This document shows positions 1-6,823 of a stretch of 13,118 bases of DNA, piece by piece. Position 1 is the first letter of the stretch; every line of letters begins with the position of its first letter. The notes below the pieces were generated by a model. The model had not been told where the DNA came from. It was given only the letters and a program-made list of their open reading frames with translations, and made no database searches. The stretch lies in the NCBI GenBank assembly GCA_035264765.1, contig DATFPQ010000137.1, positions 1 through 13,118 of the forward strand, written 5' to 3'. Position numbers and translations under genes: made by a program. The DNA comes from DATFPQ01 sp035264765. Lineage in GTDB: Bacteria > Actinomycetota > Actinomycetes > Actinomycetales > Angustibacteraceae.

Positions 1-924
1 GACCTGCGCTGGGGCCTGAAGCTGCGTGCCGACTGGATCGCGCTGTCCTTCGTGCGCACCCCGGCGGACGTCGACCTGGTCCGCTCGATCATGGAGGAGG
101 AGGGCGTCCGGCTCCCGGTCATCGCGAAGATCGAGAAGCCGCAGGCGGTGGACAACCTGGCCGAGATCGTCCGCGCCTTCGACGGGATCATGGTTGCCCG
201 CGGCGACCTCGGCGTCGAGCTGCCGCTGGAGCAGGTGCCGTTGGTGCAGAAGCAGGCGGTCGAGCTGGCCCGCCGCAACGCCAAGCCGGTCATCGTCGCG
301 ACCCAGGTGCTGGAGTCGATGATCGAGAACTCCCGGCCCACCCGGGCCGAGGCCTCGGACGCCGCCAACGCCGTCCTGGACGGCGCCGACGCGCTGATGC
401 TGTCCGGCGAGACGAGCGTCGGCAAGCACGCGGTCCAGGCCGTCCGGACCATGGCCCGGATCATCGAGAACACAGAGGACCACGGGCTTGAGCGCATCAC
501 GCCGCTCGGCACGACGCCGCGGACCCGCGGCGGCGCGATCACGGCCGCGGCGGCCCGGGTGGGCGAGCAGCTCGGCGTCAAGGTGCTGGTCTGCTTCACC
601 CAGGGCGGCGACTCGGCCCGCCGGATGTCACGGCTGCGCTCGAAGATCCCGCTGATCGCGTTCACTCCGGAGCCGGTCGTGCGGTCGCAGCTGTCCCTGA
701 CGTGGGGCATCGAGACCTACCTTGCGCCCTACGTGACCCACACCGACGACATGGTGCAGCAGGTCGACACGCTGCTCATGGACGTGCACCGGCTGGAGCG
801 CGGCGACGTCGTCGTGATCGTCGCGGGGGCCCCGCCCGGCGTCCCGGGGACCACGAACGCCCTGCGGGTGCACCGCATCGGCGACATGGAGGAGGTGCGC
901 CCGGCGCGGCCCCAGGGCGCCTGA
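1..924 (+). CDS. pyk: Pyruvate kinase, C-terminal 307 residues (5' end outside window)
   Basis: Pyruvate kinase converts phosphoenolpyruvate and ADP to pyruvate and ATP in the cytoplasm, the last step of glycolysis. The reading frame is open from base 1, so the gene is cut by the window edge; the family is usually about 470-480 residues, so roughly 165 are missing. Visible hallmarks, numbered from the window edge, are the catalytic AKIEKP segment (K43, with metal-ligand E45), the metal-binding MVARGDLGVELP segment, and the active-site loop ATQVLESMIENSRPTRAE followed by the LSGETSVGK segment. The last 140 or so residues form the alpha/beta C domain that carries the allosteric site in this family. 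The stop codon lies 2 nt from the 3' end of the opposing tRNA-Leu gene, so no room is left for a separate terminator. Inverted GCGCCC/GGGCGC arms (897-902 and 915-920) lie inside the last codons. Confidence 0.97.
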   Translation, partial: DLRWGLKLRADWIALSFVRTPADVDLVRSIMEEEGVRLPVIAKIEKPQAVDNLAEIVRAFDGIMVARGDLGVELPLEQVPLVQKQAVELARRNAKPVIVATQVLESMIENSRPTRAEASDAANAVLDGADALMLSGETSVGKHAVQAVRTMARIIENTEDHGLERITPLGTTPRTRGGAITAAAARVGEQLGVKVLVCFTQGGDSARRMSRLRSKIPLIAFTPEPVVRSQLSLTWGIETYLAPYVTHTDDMVQQVDTLLMDVHRLERGDVVVIVAGAPPGVPGTTNALRVHRIGDMEEVRPARPQGA

Positions 925-926
925 GC

Positions 927-1012
927 TGGTGCCGGGTGCGGGATTCGAACCCGCAAGCCCTCTCGGGCAGTGGTGTTTGAGACCACCGTGTATGCCGTTC
1001 CACCAACCCGGC
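927..1012 (-). tRNA. tRNA-Leu (anticodon CAA), CCA encoded
   Basis: The minus strand folds as a class II tRNA. The acceptor stem is GCCGGGT/ACCCGGC. The anticodon stem is GTGGT/ACCAC with loop CTCAAAC, giving anticodon CAA, which reads UUG leucine codons. A long variable arm (about TGCCCGAGAGGGCT) and a T arm GCGGG-TTCGAATC-CCGC follow, and discriminator A is at 930. The 3' CCA is encoded at 929-927. The long variable arm excludes most other isotypes apart from Ser, Tyr and Sec; the anticodon and discriminator A fit Leu. The gene is convergent with pyk and divergent from pdtaR. A possible promoter on this strand has TAGAGT (1028-1023) as -10, but the best -35 match, GTGACA (1054-1049), sits 20 nt away, so it is weak. 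Confidence 0.96.
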
Positions 1013-1032
1013 CGGCGGCACGACTCTAACGG

Positions 1033-1060
1033 GTGTCAGAACTGCGGGTGTCACTACACT
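1033..1060 (+). promoter_or_regulatory. Probable pdtaR promoter giving a leaderless mRNA
   Basis: GTGTCA (1033-1038, 4/6 to TTGACA), a 16-nt spacer and TACACT (1055-1060, fits TANNNT) end 7 nt before the pdtaR ATG. No Shine-Dalgarno sequence lies between them. Transcription would therefore begin at or next to the start codon, an arrangement common in actinobacteria. The GGGTGTCA octamer occurs twice here (1031-1038 and 1046-1053, 15-bp period), overlapping the -35 and the spacer. Confidence 0.5.
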
Positions 1061-1067
1061 CCGGTGC

Positions 1068-1679
1068 ATGGTCGCGAACCCCCAGGACACCACCCGCCCC
1101 GCCCGCCGGGTCGTCGTCGCCGAGGACGAGGCGCTGATCCGCCTGGACCTCGTGGAGATGCTCCGCGAGGAGGGGTTCGACGTCGTGGGGGAGGCCGGCG
1201 ACGGCGAGCAGGCGATCGCGCTGGCCCGTGAGCTCTCGCCGGACCTGGTGGTCCTCGACGTCAAGATGCCGGTGATGGACGGGCTGTCCGCCGCGGAGCA
1301 GATCGGCAAGGACGGCCTGGCCCCCTGCGTGATGCTGACCGCCTTCTCCCAGGCCGAGCTGGTGGAGCGGGCGCGGGACGCCGGCGCGATGGCGTACGTG
1401 GTCAAGCCGTTCACCAAGGCCGACCTGCTGCCGGCGATCGAGATCGCCATCTCGCGCTACGCGCAGCTGAAGGCGCTGGAGTCCGAGGTCGCCGACCTGG
1501 CCGAGCGGTTCGAGACCCGCAAGCACGTCGACCGGGCCAAGGGCGTGCTGATGCAGCGGCTGGGGCTGTCCGAGCCCGAGGCGTTCCGGTGGATCCAGAA
1601 GACCTCGATGGACCGGCGGCTGAGCATGCGCGAGGTCGCCGACGCCGTCGTGGCTGGCATGCCGCAGGCCAAGGCCTGA
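1068..1679 (+). CDS. pdtaR: PdtaR-type response regulator with ANTAR RNA-binding output domain
   Basis: A 203-residue response regulator. The receiver domain (about 14-130) has the acidic pocket E19/D20/E21, phospho-acceptor D64 in VVLDVKMPVMDG, T91 and K113 in VKPF. A short helical linker (132-150) leads to a C-terminal ANTAR domain (about 140-198, RAKGVLMQRLGLSEPEAFRWIQ). ANTAR domains bind paired RNA hairpins and stop transcription terminators from forming. Length and sequence match my memory of Mycobacterium tuberculosis Rv1626 (205 aa), whose partner is the histidine kinase PdtaS; no kinase gene is in this window. The ATG is chosen because a -10-like box lies 7 nt upstream and the receiver begins soon after. 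It lies next to the liv operon, as I recall for Streptomyces, so liv leader RNA is a candidate target, but this is inference. Confidence 0.93.
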   Translation: MVANPQDTTRPARRVVVAEDEALIRLDLVEMLREEGFDVVGEAGDGEQAIALARELSPDLVVLDVKMPVMDGLSAAEQIGKDGLAPCVMLTAFSQAELVERARDAGAMAYVVKPFTKADLLPAIEIAISRYAQLKALESEVADLAERFETRKHVDRAKGVLMQRLGLSEPEAFRWIQKTSMDRRLSMREVADAVVAGMPQAKA

Positions 1680-1769
1680 GCTTTGCGGACCTTTCCGGAC
1701 GCTCCCGGCATCCTTGCGGCCGGCCCGGGCTCGAGTTCCGGCTGATCGCCGCCCGCGGGCACGCGGAAG

Positions 1770-1785
1770 GTCACGACACGGTCAC
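1770..1785 (+). promoter_or_regulatory. GTCAC-N6-GTCAC direct repeat upstream of liv operon
   Basis: Two GTCAC copies (1770-1774 and 1781-1785) are spaced exactly 11 bp, one helical turn, about 40-56 bp upstream of the proposed livK -10 box. Tandem half-sites at this spacing are typical of OmpR-family regulators, and the sequence resembles the GTCAC direct repeats reported for the actinobacterial regulator MtrA. A third, looser GGTCAA lies at 1798-1803. The identity of the regulator is inference. Confidence 0.35.
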
Positions 1786-1825
1786 AGGCCGCTCGTGGGT
1801 CAACCACCTTTGCTTCCCGGCGGTC

Positions 1826-1831
1826 TATCGT
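1826..1831 (+). promoter_or_regulatory. Candidate -10 box of the liv operon
   Basis: TATCGT fits the actinobacterial TANNNT -10 pattern and would place the transcript start near 1838, giving a leader of about 67 nt before livK. No good -35 hexamer lies 16-18 nt upstream. This would fit an activator-dependent promoter, but it also weakens the call. The rest of the gap (1680-1825) shows no open gene. Short GC-rich inverted repeats after pdtaR (such as CCGGC 1705-1709 with GCCGG 1719-1723) are too weak to call a terminator. Confidence 0.35.
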
Positions 1832-1844
1832 TCGGGCATCCAGA

Positions 1845-1885
1845 GGGGTTTCCCCATCCCGGGCAGCAGGCGATCGCCGCTGCCC
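1845..1885 (+). promoter_or_regulatory. Two tandem hairpins in the liv leader
   Basis: Hairpin 1 is GGGG-TTT-CCCC (1845-1855). Hairpin 2 pairs GGGCAGC (1861-1867) with GCTGCCC (1879-1885); inside it GGC/GCC can add three pairs around a GATC loop, leaving A1868 bulged. Hairpin 2 ends 9 nt before the GGAGGA ribosome-binding site (1895-1900). The pair could modulate transcript elongation or translation of livK. The loops are not the six-base A1/G4 loops known for ANTAR targets, so a direct link to PdtaR is not shown. Confidence 0.45.
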
Positions 1886-1904
1886 ACCAGCACCGGAGGA
1901 CCAC

Positions 1905-3062
1905 GTGCGACCCATCGTCAAGTTCGGCGCCCCGTTGGTCGCCGCCGTCCTGGCGCTGTCCGCCTGCGGCGGCACGACCGGCGGTAGCAGCGACGCCGGC
2001 GGCTCCAGCAGCAGCGGAGGCGGCAAGAACTGCGACCTGCAGATCGGCTTCTTCGGCGCGCTGACCGGCGACGCGGCCAACCTGGGCCAGAACATCAAGA
2101 ACGGCGCCAAGCTGGCCATCGACCAGTACAACGCGAAAAACGCCAGCTGCCAGGTGAAGCTCAAGGAGTTCGACACCCAGGGCGACCCGGCCCAGGCGTC
2201 GTCGCTGGCGCAGAAGGCCGTTGACGACAAGACGGTCATCGGGCTGGTCGGTCCGGCCTTCTCCGGCGAGAGCAAGGCGGCCGACCCGAAGTTCAACGAG
2301 GCCGGCCTGGTCGCGATCACGCCGTCGGCCACCAACCCCGCGCTGGCCGACAACGGTTGGAAGACCTTCTTCCGCGTCCTCGGCAACGACGCCTCGCAGG
2401 GTCCGGCCGCGGCGAAGTACATCCAGTCGGTGCTGTCGGCCAAGAAGGTCGTCGTCGTCGACGACGCCTCGGAGTACGGCAAGGGCCTGGCCGACATCGT
2501 CAAGAAGACGCTCGGCTCGAGCGTCGTGGCCACCGACACGGTGCAGCAGAAGCAGACCGACTTCTCCCCGACGGTGACCAAGATTCGCAGCGCCGGCGCG
2601 GACGCGGTCTTCTACGGCGGCTACTACGCCGAGGCCGGCCTGCTGAAGAAGCAGATGTCGGACGCCGGGCTGAAGACCACGCTGGTCGTCGGCGACGGTG
2701 TCAAGGATGAGGGCTTCATCACCGCCGCCGGCGAGAAGGCCGCCGACGGCACGGTGATGACCTGCCCCTGCCTGCCCCCGGACAAGGCCGGCGGTAGCTT
2801 CTACGCCGACTACAAGAAGGCCTACAACGCCGAGCCGGCAACCTACGGCGCCGAGGGCTTCGACGCGGCGAAGATCCTTCTGGACGGCATCGCGGCCGGC
2901 AAGACTGCGCGGGCCGACATGGTCTCGTTCGTGAAGTCCTACGACCAGCCCGGTGTCACCAAGCAGCTGAAGTTTGACGACAAGGGTGAGCCGTCGGAGA
3001 TCACGGTGTGGGCCTACAAGGTCGAGGCCGGCAAGATCGTCCCGGACCAGGAGATCAAGTAG
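1905..3062 (+). CDS. livK: Branched-chain amino acid-type ABC transporter substrate-binding lipoprotein
   Basis: A 385-residue extracytoplasmic receptor that would capture leucine/isoleucine/valine or a related amide and deliver it to LivHM. A type II signal peptide ends in the lipobox LSAC with C21 as the lipidated residue. A Gly/Ser-rich tether (22-40) follows, then a two-lobed periplasmic-binding-protein fold of the LivJ/K type, starting at DLQIGFFGALTGD and including the LVGPAFSGES ligand-loop region. Besides C21 there are C43, C82, C287 and C289, which could form disulfides outside the membrane. The GTG start is supported by GGAGGA 4 nt upstream and by the signal peptide directly after it. 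It is the first gene of the liv operon, with 96 nt and a strong hairpin before livH, which would fit higher expression of the receptor than of the permease. The exact substrate cannot be read from sequence; urea or short amides are alternatives. Confidence 0.93.
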   Translation: MRPIVKFGAPLVAAVLALSACGGTTGGSSDAGGSSSSGGGKNCDLQIGFFGALTGDAANLGQNIKNGAKLAIDQYNAKNASCQVKLKEFDTQGDPAQASSLAQKAVDDKTVIGLVGPAFSGESKAADPKFNEAGLVAITPSATNPALADNGWKTFFRVLGNDASQGPAAAKYIQSVLSAKKVVVVDDASEYGKGLADIVKKTLGSSVVATDTVQQKQTDFSPTVTKIRSAGADAVFYGGYYAEAGLLKKQMSDAGLKTTLVVGDGVKDEGFITAAGEKAADGTVMTCPCLPPDKAGGSFYADYKKAYNAEPATYGAEGFDAAKILLDGIAAGKTARADMVSFVKSYDQPGVTKQLKFDDKGEPSEITVWAYKVEAGKIVPDQEIK

Positions 3063-3093
3063 CACGCAGGGTCGACGAATCACGTCCTCCCTT

Positions 3094-3138
3094 CGACGGC
3101 GACGCGGCCGGGCCATCTGCCCCGGCCGCGTCGCGTCG
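3094..3138 (+). promoter_or_regulatory. Strong intra-operon hairpin between livK and livH
   Basis: A perfect 13-bp stem (3100-3112 with 3121-3133) closes an 8-nt loop (3113-3120). The stem extends by 5 more pairs (3094-3098 with 3134-3138) across the single bulged G3099. No U-tract follows, and the livH ribosome-binding site starts 11 nt downstream. The likely role is a processing/stabilising stem or partial terminator that makes receptor mRNA more abundant than permease mRNA, as is known for many ABC-transporter operons. A full terminator is unlikely, because livH has no obvious promoter of its own. Confidence 0.7.
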
Positions 3139-3158
3139 TCCGGGTCCTTAGGAGACCG

Positions 3159-4148
3159 ATGAGCTTCCTGCTCCACAACTTCGTCGCGCTGACGTTCACC
3201 GCCCTCGTGCTGGGCGCGGTGTACGGCCTCGTGGCCCTCGGGTACACCCTGGTCTACGGGGTGCTGCGCCTGATCAACTTCGCCCACTCCGAGGTCTGGA
3301 TGTGGGGCAGCTTCGCGGCGGTGTGGGTCATGATCGCGGTCGGCGGCGGCAGCGGGAAGGGCCTGACGGTCACCATCGGGCTGCTCGTGCTCGCGGGAGC
3401 AGCGGCCATGATCGTCAGCGGGGGAGTGGCCCTGGCCGTGGAGCGAGTCGCCTACCGCAGGCTCCGGCGGGTGAACGCCCCGCCGCTGATCGCCCTGATC
3501 AGCGCCATCGGTGCGTCCTTCGTGCTGGGGGAGATCATGGGGCTGCGCGACCAGGTCGTCGGCTGGTTCGGCCTGCGCGACCCCCTGAACGCATACGTGC
3601 GCGGCGCGCGCGACAACACCCGGTTCGCCAATCCGGTCGAGTCTCACGAGCTGCTGCGGGTCGGCGGGTACGGCGTCACCAACATCGACGTCATCATCAT
3701 CATCAGCGCGCTGCTGATGATGGTCGTCCTCGACCAGTTCATCGCGCGCTCACGCCTGGGCCGGGGCATCCGTGCGGTGGCGCAGGACTCCGAGGCCGCG
3801 GCGCTGATGGGCATCAACAAGGACCGGGTGGTGCAGATCACCTTCCTGCTCGGCGGCATCATGGCCGGCGGCGCCGCGCTGCTGTACCTGATGAAGTTCG
3901 GGGTCACCCGGTGGAACGCCGGGTTCATCCTCGGCGTCAAGGCGTTCACGGCGGCGGTTCTCGGCGGAATCGGCAACGTGCGCGGCGCGCTGATCGGCGG
4001 CTTCGTCCTGGGGCTGGCCGAGAACTACGGGTCCGCCCTCATCGGCACGCAGTGGAAGGACGTCGTCGCCTTCCTGCTGCTCGTCGTCATCCTGCTGTTC
4101 CGTCCCACCGGCCTGCTCGGTGAGTCCCTGGGAAGGACCCGCGCATGA
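3159..4148 (+). CDS. livH: Branched-chain amino acid ABC transporter permease LivH
   Basis: A 329-residue integral membrane protein, one half of the transport channel, pairing with LivM. It is strongly hydrophobic with about eight predicted membrane spans. Family marks include GYTLVYGVLRLINFAHSEV (residues 28-46), the cytoplasmic EAA-like coupling loop around GRGIRAVAQDSEAAALMGIN (201-220) that docks on the ATPases, and GGIGNVRGALIGG (269-281). A GGAG site (3151-3154) sits 4 nt before the ATG. A hydrophilic stretch of about 35 residues (138-172, including RGARDNTRFANPVESHE) between spans probably faces outside. The stop overlaps the livM start in ATGA, indicating translational coupling. Confidence 0.95.
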   Translation: MSFLLHNFVALTFTALVLGAVYGLVALGYTLVYGVLRLINFAHSEVWMWGSFAAVWVMIAVGGGSGKGLTVTIGLLVLAGAAAMIVSGGVALAVERVAYRRLRRVNAPPLIALISAIGASFVLGEIMGLRDQVVGWFGLRDPLNAYVRGARDNTRFANPVESHELLRVGGYGVTNIDVIIIISALLMMVVLDQFIARSRLGRGIRAVAQDSEAAALMGINKDRVVQITFLLGGIMAGGAALLYLMKFGVTRWNAGFILGVKAFTAAVLGGIGNVRGALIGGFVLGLAENYGSALIGTQWKDVVAFLLLVVILLFRPTGLLGESLGRTRA

Positions 4149-5311
4149 GCACCGCGACCGCACCCCCCGCCGGCGGGCGCACCCAGCCGGTCCGCACCGG
4201 CCGGCTGGCCGGGCTCGGCGGGCGGGTGGCCGCCCTGCCCCGGCCGGTGAAGCTGCTGCTGATCGCGTTCCTGGTCGTCTTCCTCTACCTGCTGCCGCTG
4301 ATCGACCCGCCCTTCATCGCACCCAGCGAGAGCGACTTCGGTGGCGTGCTGTTCAACGTCGCGACGTACGTGCTGGTGGCGCTGGGACTCAACGTCGTCC
4401 TCGGCTACGCCGGCCTGCTCGACCTCGGCTACGTCGGCTTCTACGCGATCGGCGCGTACACGGTCGGCGTCCTCGGGTCCCTGCACGGCAACGTGCCGTT
4501 CCTGCTGCTGCTGCCGTTCGCGGCCGTGGTGACCCTGATCTCGGGGGTCCTGCTCGGCGCCCCGACACTTCGGGTGCGCGGCGACTACCTGGCCATCGTC
4601 ACGCTCGGCTTCGGCGAGATCATCCGGTTGATCGCGGTGAACTGGAGCTGGGTCGGTGCCGCTTCCGGCATCAGCGACGTCCCCAAGCCGCCGAGCACCG
4701 AGCTGTTCCAGATCCCGCACCTGGCATGGGTCGGCCTGGTGGCGTCCATCGATTTGGACGACACCACGACGTTCCTGCGGTTCGGGGTTCTCGACCAGGT
4801 GCCGTACTACTGGCTCGCGCTGACCGTGATCCTGATCATCCTGCTGGCGGACATCGCGCTGCAGAAGAGCCGCGTCGGCCGAGCGTGGGAGGCGACCCGC
4901 GAGGACGAGGACGCCGCCGAGCTGATGGGTGTGCCAACCTTCAAGTTCAAGCTGCTGGCGTTCGCGATCGGTGCCTTCGTGGGCGGCCTGTCCGGCGCGC
5001 TGTTCGCGACCCGGCAGGCGTTCATCAACCCCGAGTCCTTCCAGCTGCTGCTGTCCATCCTGTTCGTCGCCGCCGTGGTCGTCGGCGGTGCGGGCAACCG
5101 CTGGGGAGTCATCTTCGGCGGGATCATCGTCTCGTACCTGCCCGAGCTGTTCCGGCCCTTCGCCGACTTCCGGGTCCTGATCTTCGGGGTGCTGCTGGTG
5201 CTGCTTGCGAACTACCGGCCGCAGGGGTTGTTCCCACCGCGGCGCAGCGTGCGCGCCAAGGAGCTGGACCAGCGGCTCGAGGAGCTCGAGGAGGGGACCC
5301 CCAGTGCCTGA
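4145..5311 (+). CDS. livM: Branched-chain amino acid ABC transporter permease LivM
   Basis: A 388-residue membrane protein, the second channel subunit. A basic, proline-rich cytoplasmic N-terminus (1-36) precedes the membrane spans. Family marks are LGYAGLLDLGYVGFYAIGAY (86-105), TLRVRGDYLAIVTLGFGEIIRL (141-162) and the ATPase-coupling loop GRAWEATREDEDAAELMGV (245-263). The C-terminal tail (368-388) is charged, with KELDQRLEELEE suggesting a short amphipathic helix. It starts inside the livH stop (4-nt overlap) and ends 8 nt inside livG, so its translation is coupled to both neighbours. The start is fixed by the overlap and by family length; no strong Shine-Dalgarno sequence is needed with re-initiation. 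Confidence 0.95.
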   Translation: MSTATAPPAGGRTQPVRTGRLAGLGGRVAALPRPVKLLLIAFLVVFLYLLPLIDPPFIAPSESDFGGVLFNVATYVLVALGLNVVLGYAGLLDLGYVGFYAIGAYTVGVLGSLHGNVPFLLLLPFAAVVTLISGVLLGAPTLRVRGDYLAIVTLGFGEIIRLIAVNWSWVGAASGISDVPKPPSTELFQIPHLAWVGLVASIDLDDTTTFLRFGVLDQVPYYWLALTVILIILLADIALQKSRVGRAWEATREDEDAAELMGVPTFKFKLLAFAIGAFVGGLSGALFATRQAFINPESFQLLLSILFVAAVVVGGAGNRWGVIFGGIIVSYLPELFRPFADFRVLIFGVLLVLLANYRPQGLFPPRRSVRAKELDQRLEELEEGTPSA

Positions 5312-6101
5312 CACCTTCGCCGCGCCCGACGAGGCGCTGCTGTCCCTGCGCAACGTGACGATCCGCTTCGGCGGGGTGGTCGCGCTCGACGACGTGTCGT
5401 TCGACATCCGGCCGGGGGAGATCCTCGGCCTGATCGGGCCGAACGGCGCCGGCAAGACCACGTGCTTCAACGCCATGACCGGGGTGTACGCGCCGACGTC
5501 CGGAGATGTGCTGTTCAAGGGCAACAGCATCGGCGGCCACAAGCGGTTCTCGATCACCAAGCTGGGGATCGCCCGCACGTTCCAGAACATCCGGCTGTTC
5601 GGCAACATGACGGCGCTGGAGAACATCCTGGTCGGCGCGGACGCCAACCACTCCACTGGCGTGGGGAGTGCGCTGTTCCGCCTGCCCCGGCACCGCCGCG
5701 AGGAGCGCCACGGCTACGAGCGGGCCGCGGAGCTGCTGGAGTTCATGGGCCTGACCCGGCGCGCCGACGAGCTCGCCCGCAACCTGCCCTACGGCGACCA
5801 GCGCCGGCTGGAGATCGCCCGCGCGCTCGCCACCGACCCCACGCTGCTGTGCCTGGACGAGCCGGCCGCCGGCTTCAACCCGGCCGAGAAGCGCGAGCTG
5901 ATGGACCTGATCCGGCGGATCCGCGACCAGGGCTACACGGTGCTGCTGATCGAGCACGACATGCGGCTGGTCATGGGGGTCACCGACCGGATCGTCGTGC
6001 TGGAGTTCGGCCGCAAGATTGCCGAGGGACGGCCCGAGGAGATCCGCAACGACCCGGCCGTCATCGCGGCCTACCTGGGAGTGGACGAGGATGCTTCTTG
6101 A
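5304..6101 (+). CDS. livG: ABC transporter ATP-binding protein LivG
   Basis: A 265-residue cytoplasmic ATPase that powers LivHM with LivF. Walker A is GPNGAGKTT (45-53, K51), the Q-loop glutamine is Q94 in RTFQNIRLF, the signature is LPYGDQRRLEIA (161-172, the LivG-type variant of LSGGQ), Walker B is LLCLDE (181-186) with catalytic E186, and the switch histidine is H218 in IEHDM. I chose the GTG at 5304 over longer in-frame possibilities because GAGGAGGGG lies 7 nt upstream, the N-terminus then matches the family, and the 8-nt overlap with livM fits the coupled layout. The longer extension would be Arg/Ser-rich sequence read out of frame from livM. Confidence 0.95.
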   Translation: MPDTFAAPDEALLSLRNVTIRFGGVVALDDVSFDIRPGEILGLIGPNGAGKTTCFNAMTGVYAPTSGDVLFKGNSIGGHKRFSITKLGIARTFQNIRLFGNMTALENILVGADANHSTGVGSALFRLPRHRREERHGYERAAELLEFMGLTRRADELARNLPYGDQRRLEIARALATDPTLLCLDEPAAGFNPAEKRELMDLIRRIRDQGYTVLLIEHDMRLVMGVTDRIVVLEFGRKIAEGRPEEIRNDPAVIAAYLGVDEDAS

Positions 6102-6807
6102 GGTCAAGGGCCTGTGCGTGAACTACGGGCGCATCGAGGCCATCCGCGACATCTCGTTCGGGGTCCCGCAGGGCAGCGTCGTCACGCTGATCGGCGCGAA
6201 CGGCGCCGGCAAGACGACGACGATGAAGACCGTCTCCGGGTTGCGTCCCGTGCGGGCCGGCGAGGTCCTGTTCGAGGGCGAGGACATCACCCACCTGCCG
6301 GCGCACAAGCGGGTCGAGCTCGGCATCACCCAGTCGCCGGAGGGTCGTGGGGTGTTCCCGGGCATGAGCGTGCTCGAGAACCTGGAGATGGGCGCGTACA
6401 CCCGTAAGGACCGCAAGGCGACCGCGGCCGCTGACTTGGACCGCGTCTACACGCTCTTTCCCCGGCTGAAGGAGCGCGCCGGGCAGGCCGCCGGCACGAT
6501 GTCCGGCGGCGAGCAGCAGATGCTCGCCATCGGCCGGGCGCTGATGGGCCGGCCCAAGCTGCTGCTGCTCGACGAGCCGTCGATGGGGCTCGCGCCGAAG
6601 CTGATCGCGCAGATCTTCTCGATCATCCGGGAGATCCACGCGCAGGGGACGACGATCCTGCTGGTCGAGCAGAACGCGGCCCAGGCGCTGCGGACGGCCG
6701 ACCACGCCTACATCCTGGAGACCGGCGAGATAGTCCGAGACGGCGCCGGCAGCGCGTTGGCACAGGACGACAGCATCCGCGCCGCCTACCTCGGCGGGGA
6801 CGTCTGA
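6091..6807 (+). CDS. livF: ABC transporter ATP-binding protein LivF
   Basis: A 238-residue ATPase, partner of LivG. Walker A is GANGAGKTT (35-43, K41), the Q-loop is Q81 in ITQSPEG, the signature is MSGGEQQMLAIG (137-148), and Walker B is LLLLDEP (157-163) with E162. The switch position reads VEQNA with Q194 instead of histidine, which is normal for LivF and makes the two ATP sites unequal. The ATG at 6091 overlaps the end of livG by 11 nt, and GGGAG lies about 9 nt upstream. An earlier in-frame ATG (6019) would add an Arg/Pro-rich leader that is only the livG sequence in another frame. It is the last gene of the operon, followed by the 78-bp inverted repeat. Confidence 0.95.
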   Translation: MLLEVKGLCVNYGRIEAIRDISFGVPQGSVVTLIGANGAGKTTTMKTVSGLRPVRAGEVLFEGEDITHLPAHKRVELGITQSPEGRGVFPGMSVLENLEMGAYTRKDRKATAAADLDRVYTLFPRLKERAGQAAGTMSGGEQQMLAIGRALMGRPKLLLLDEPSMGLAPKLIAQIFSIIREIHAQGTTILLVEQNAAQALRTADHAYILETGEIVRDGAGSALAQDDSIRAAYLGGDV

Positions 6808-6823
6808 CACCTTGCTCACGAGC

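Noticed and set aside
1705..1741. GC-rich inverted repeats after pdtaR as a terminator
   Set aside because: Stems are only 5 bp with several competing pairings and no U-tract; not above background for this GC content.
1800..3647. Long minus-strand open frame across livK and part of livH
   Set aside because: Compositional shadow of two well-identified plus-strand genes and their gap; no ribosome-binding logic and no family resemblance.
4025..5656. Long minus-strand open frame across livM and livG
   Set aside because: Runs through three genes with coupled overlaps on the other strand, and its sequence is low-complexity Gln/Asp/Arg-rich, as expected of a shadow frame.
6019..6090. Longer livF with an earlier ATG
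   Set aside because: The extra 24 residues are only the end of livG read in another frame (Arg/Pro/Thr-rich). The ATG at 6091 gives the standard LivF N-terminus.
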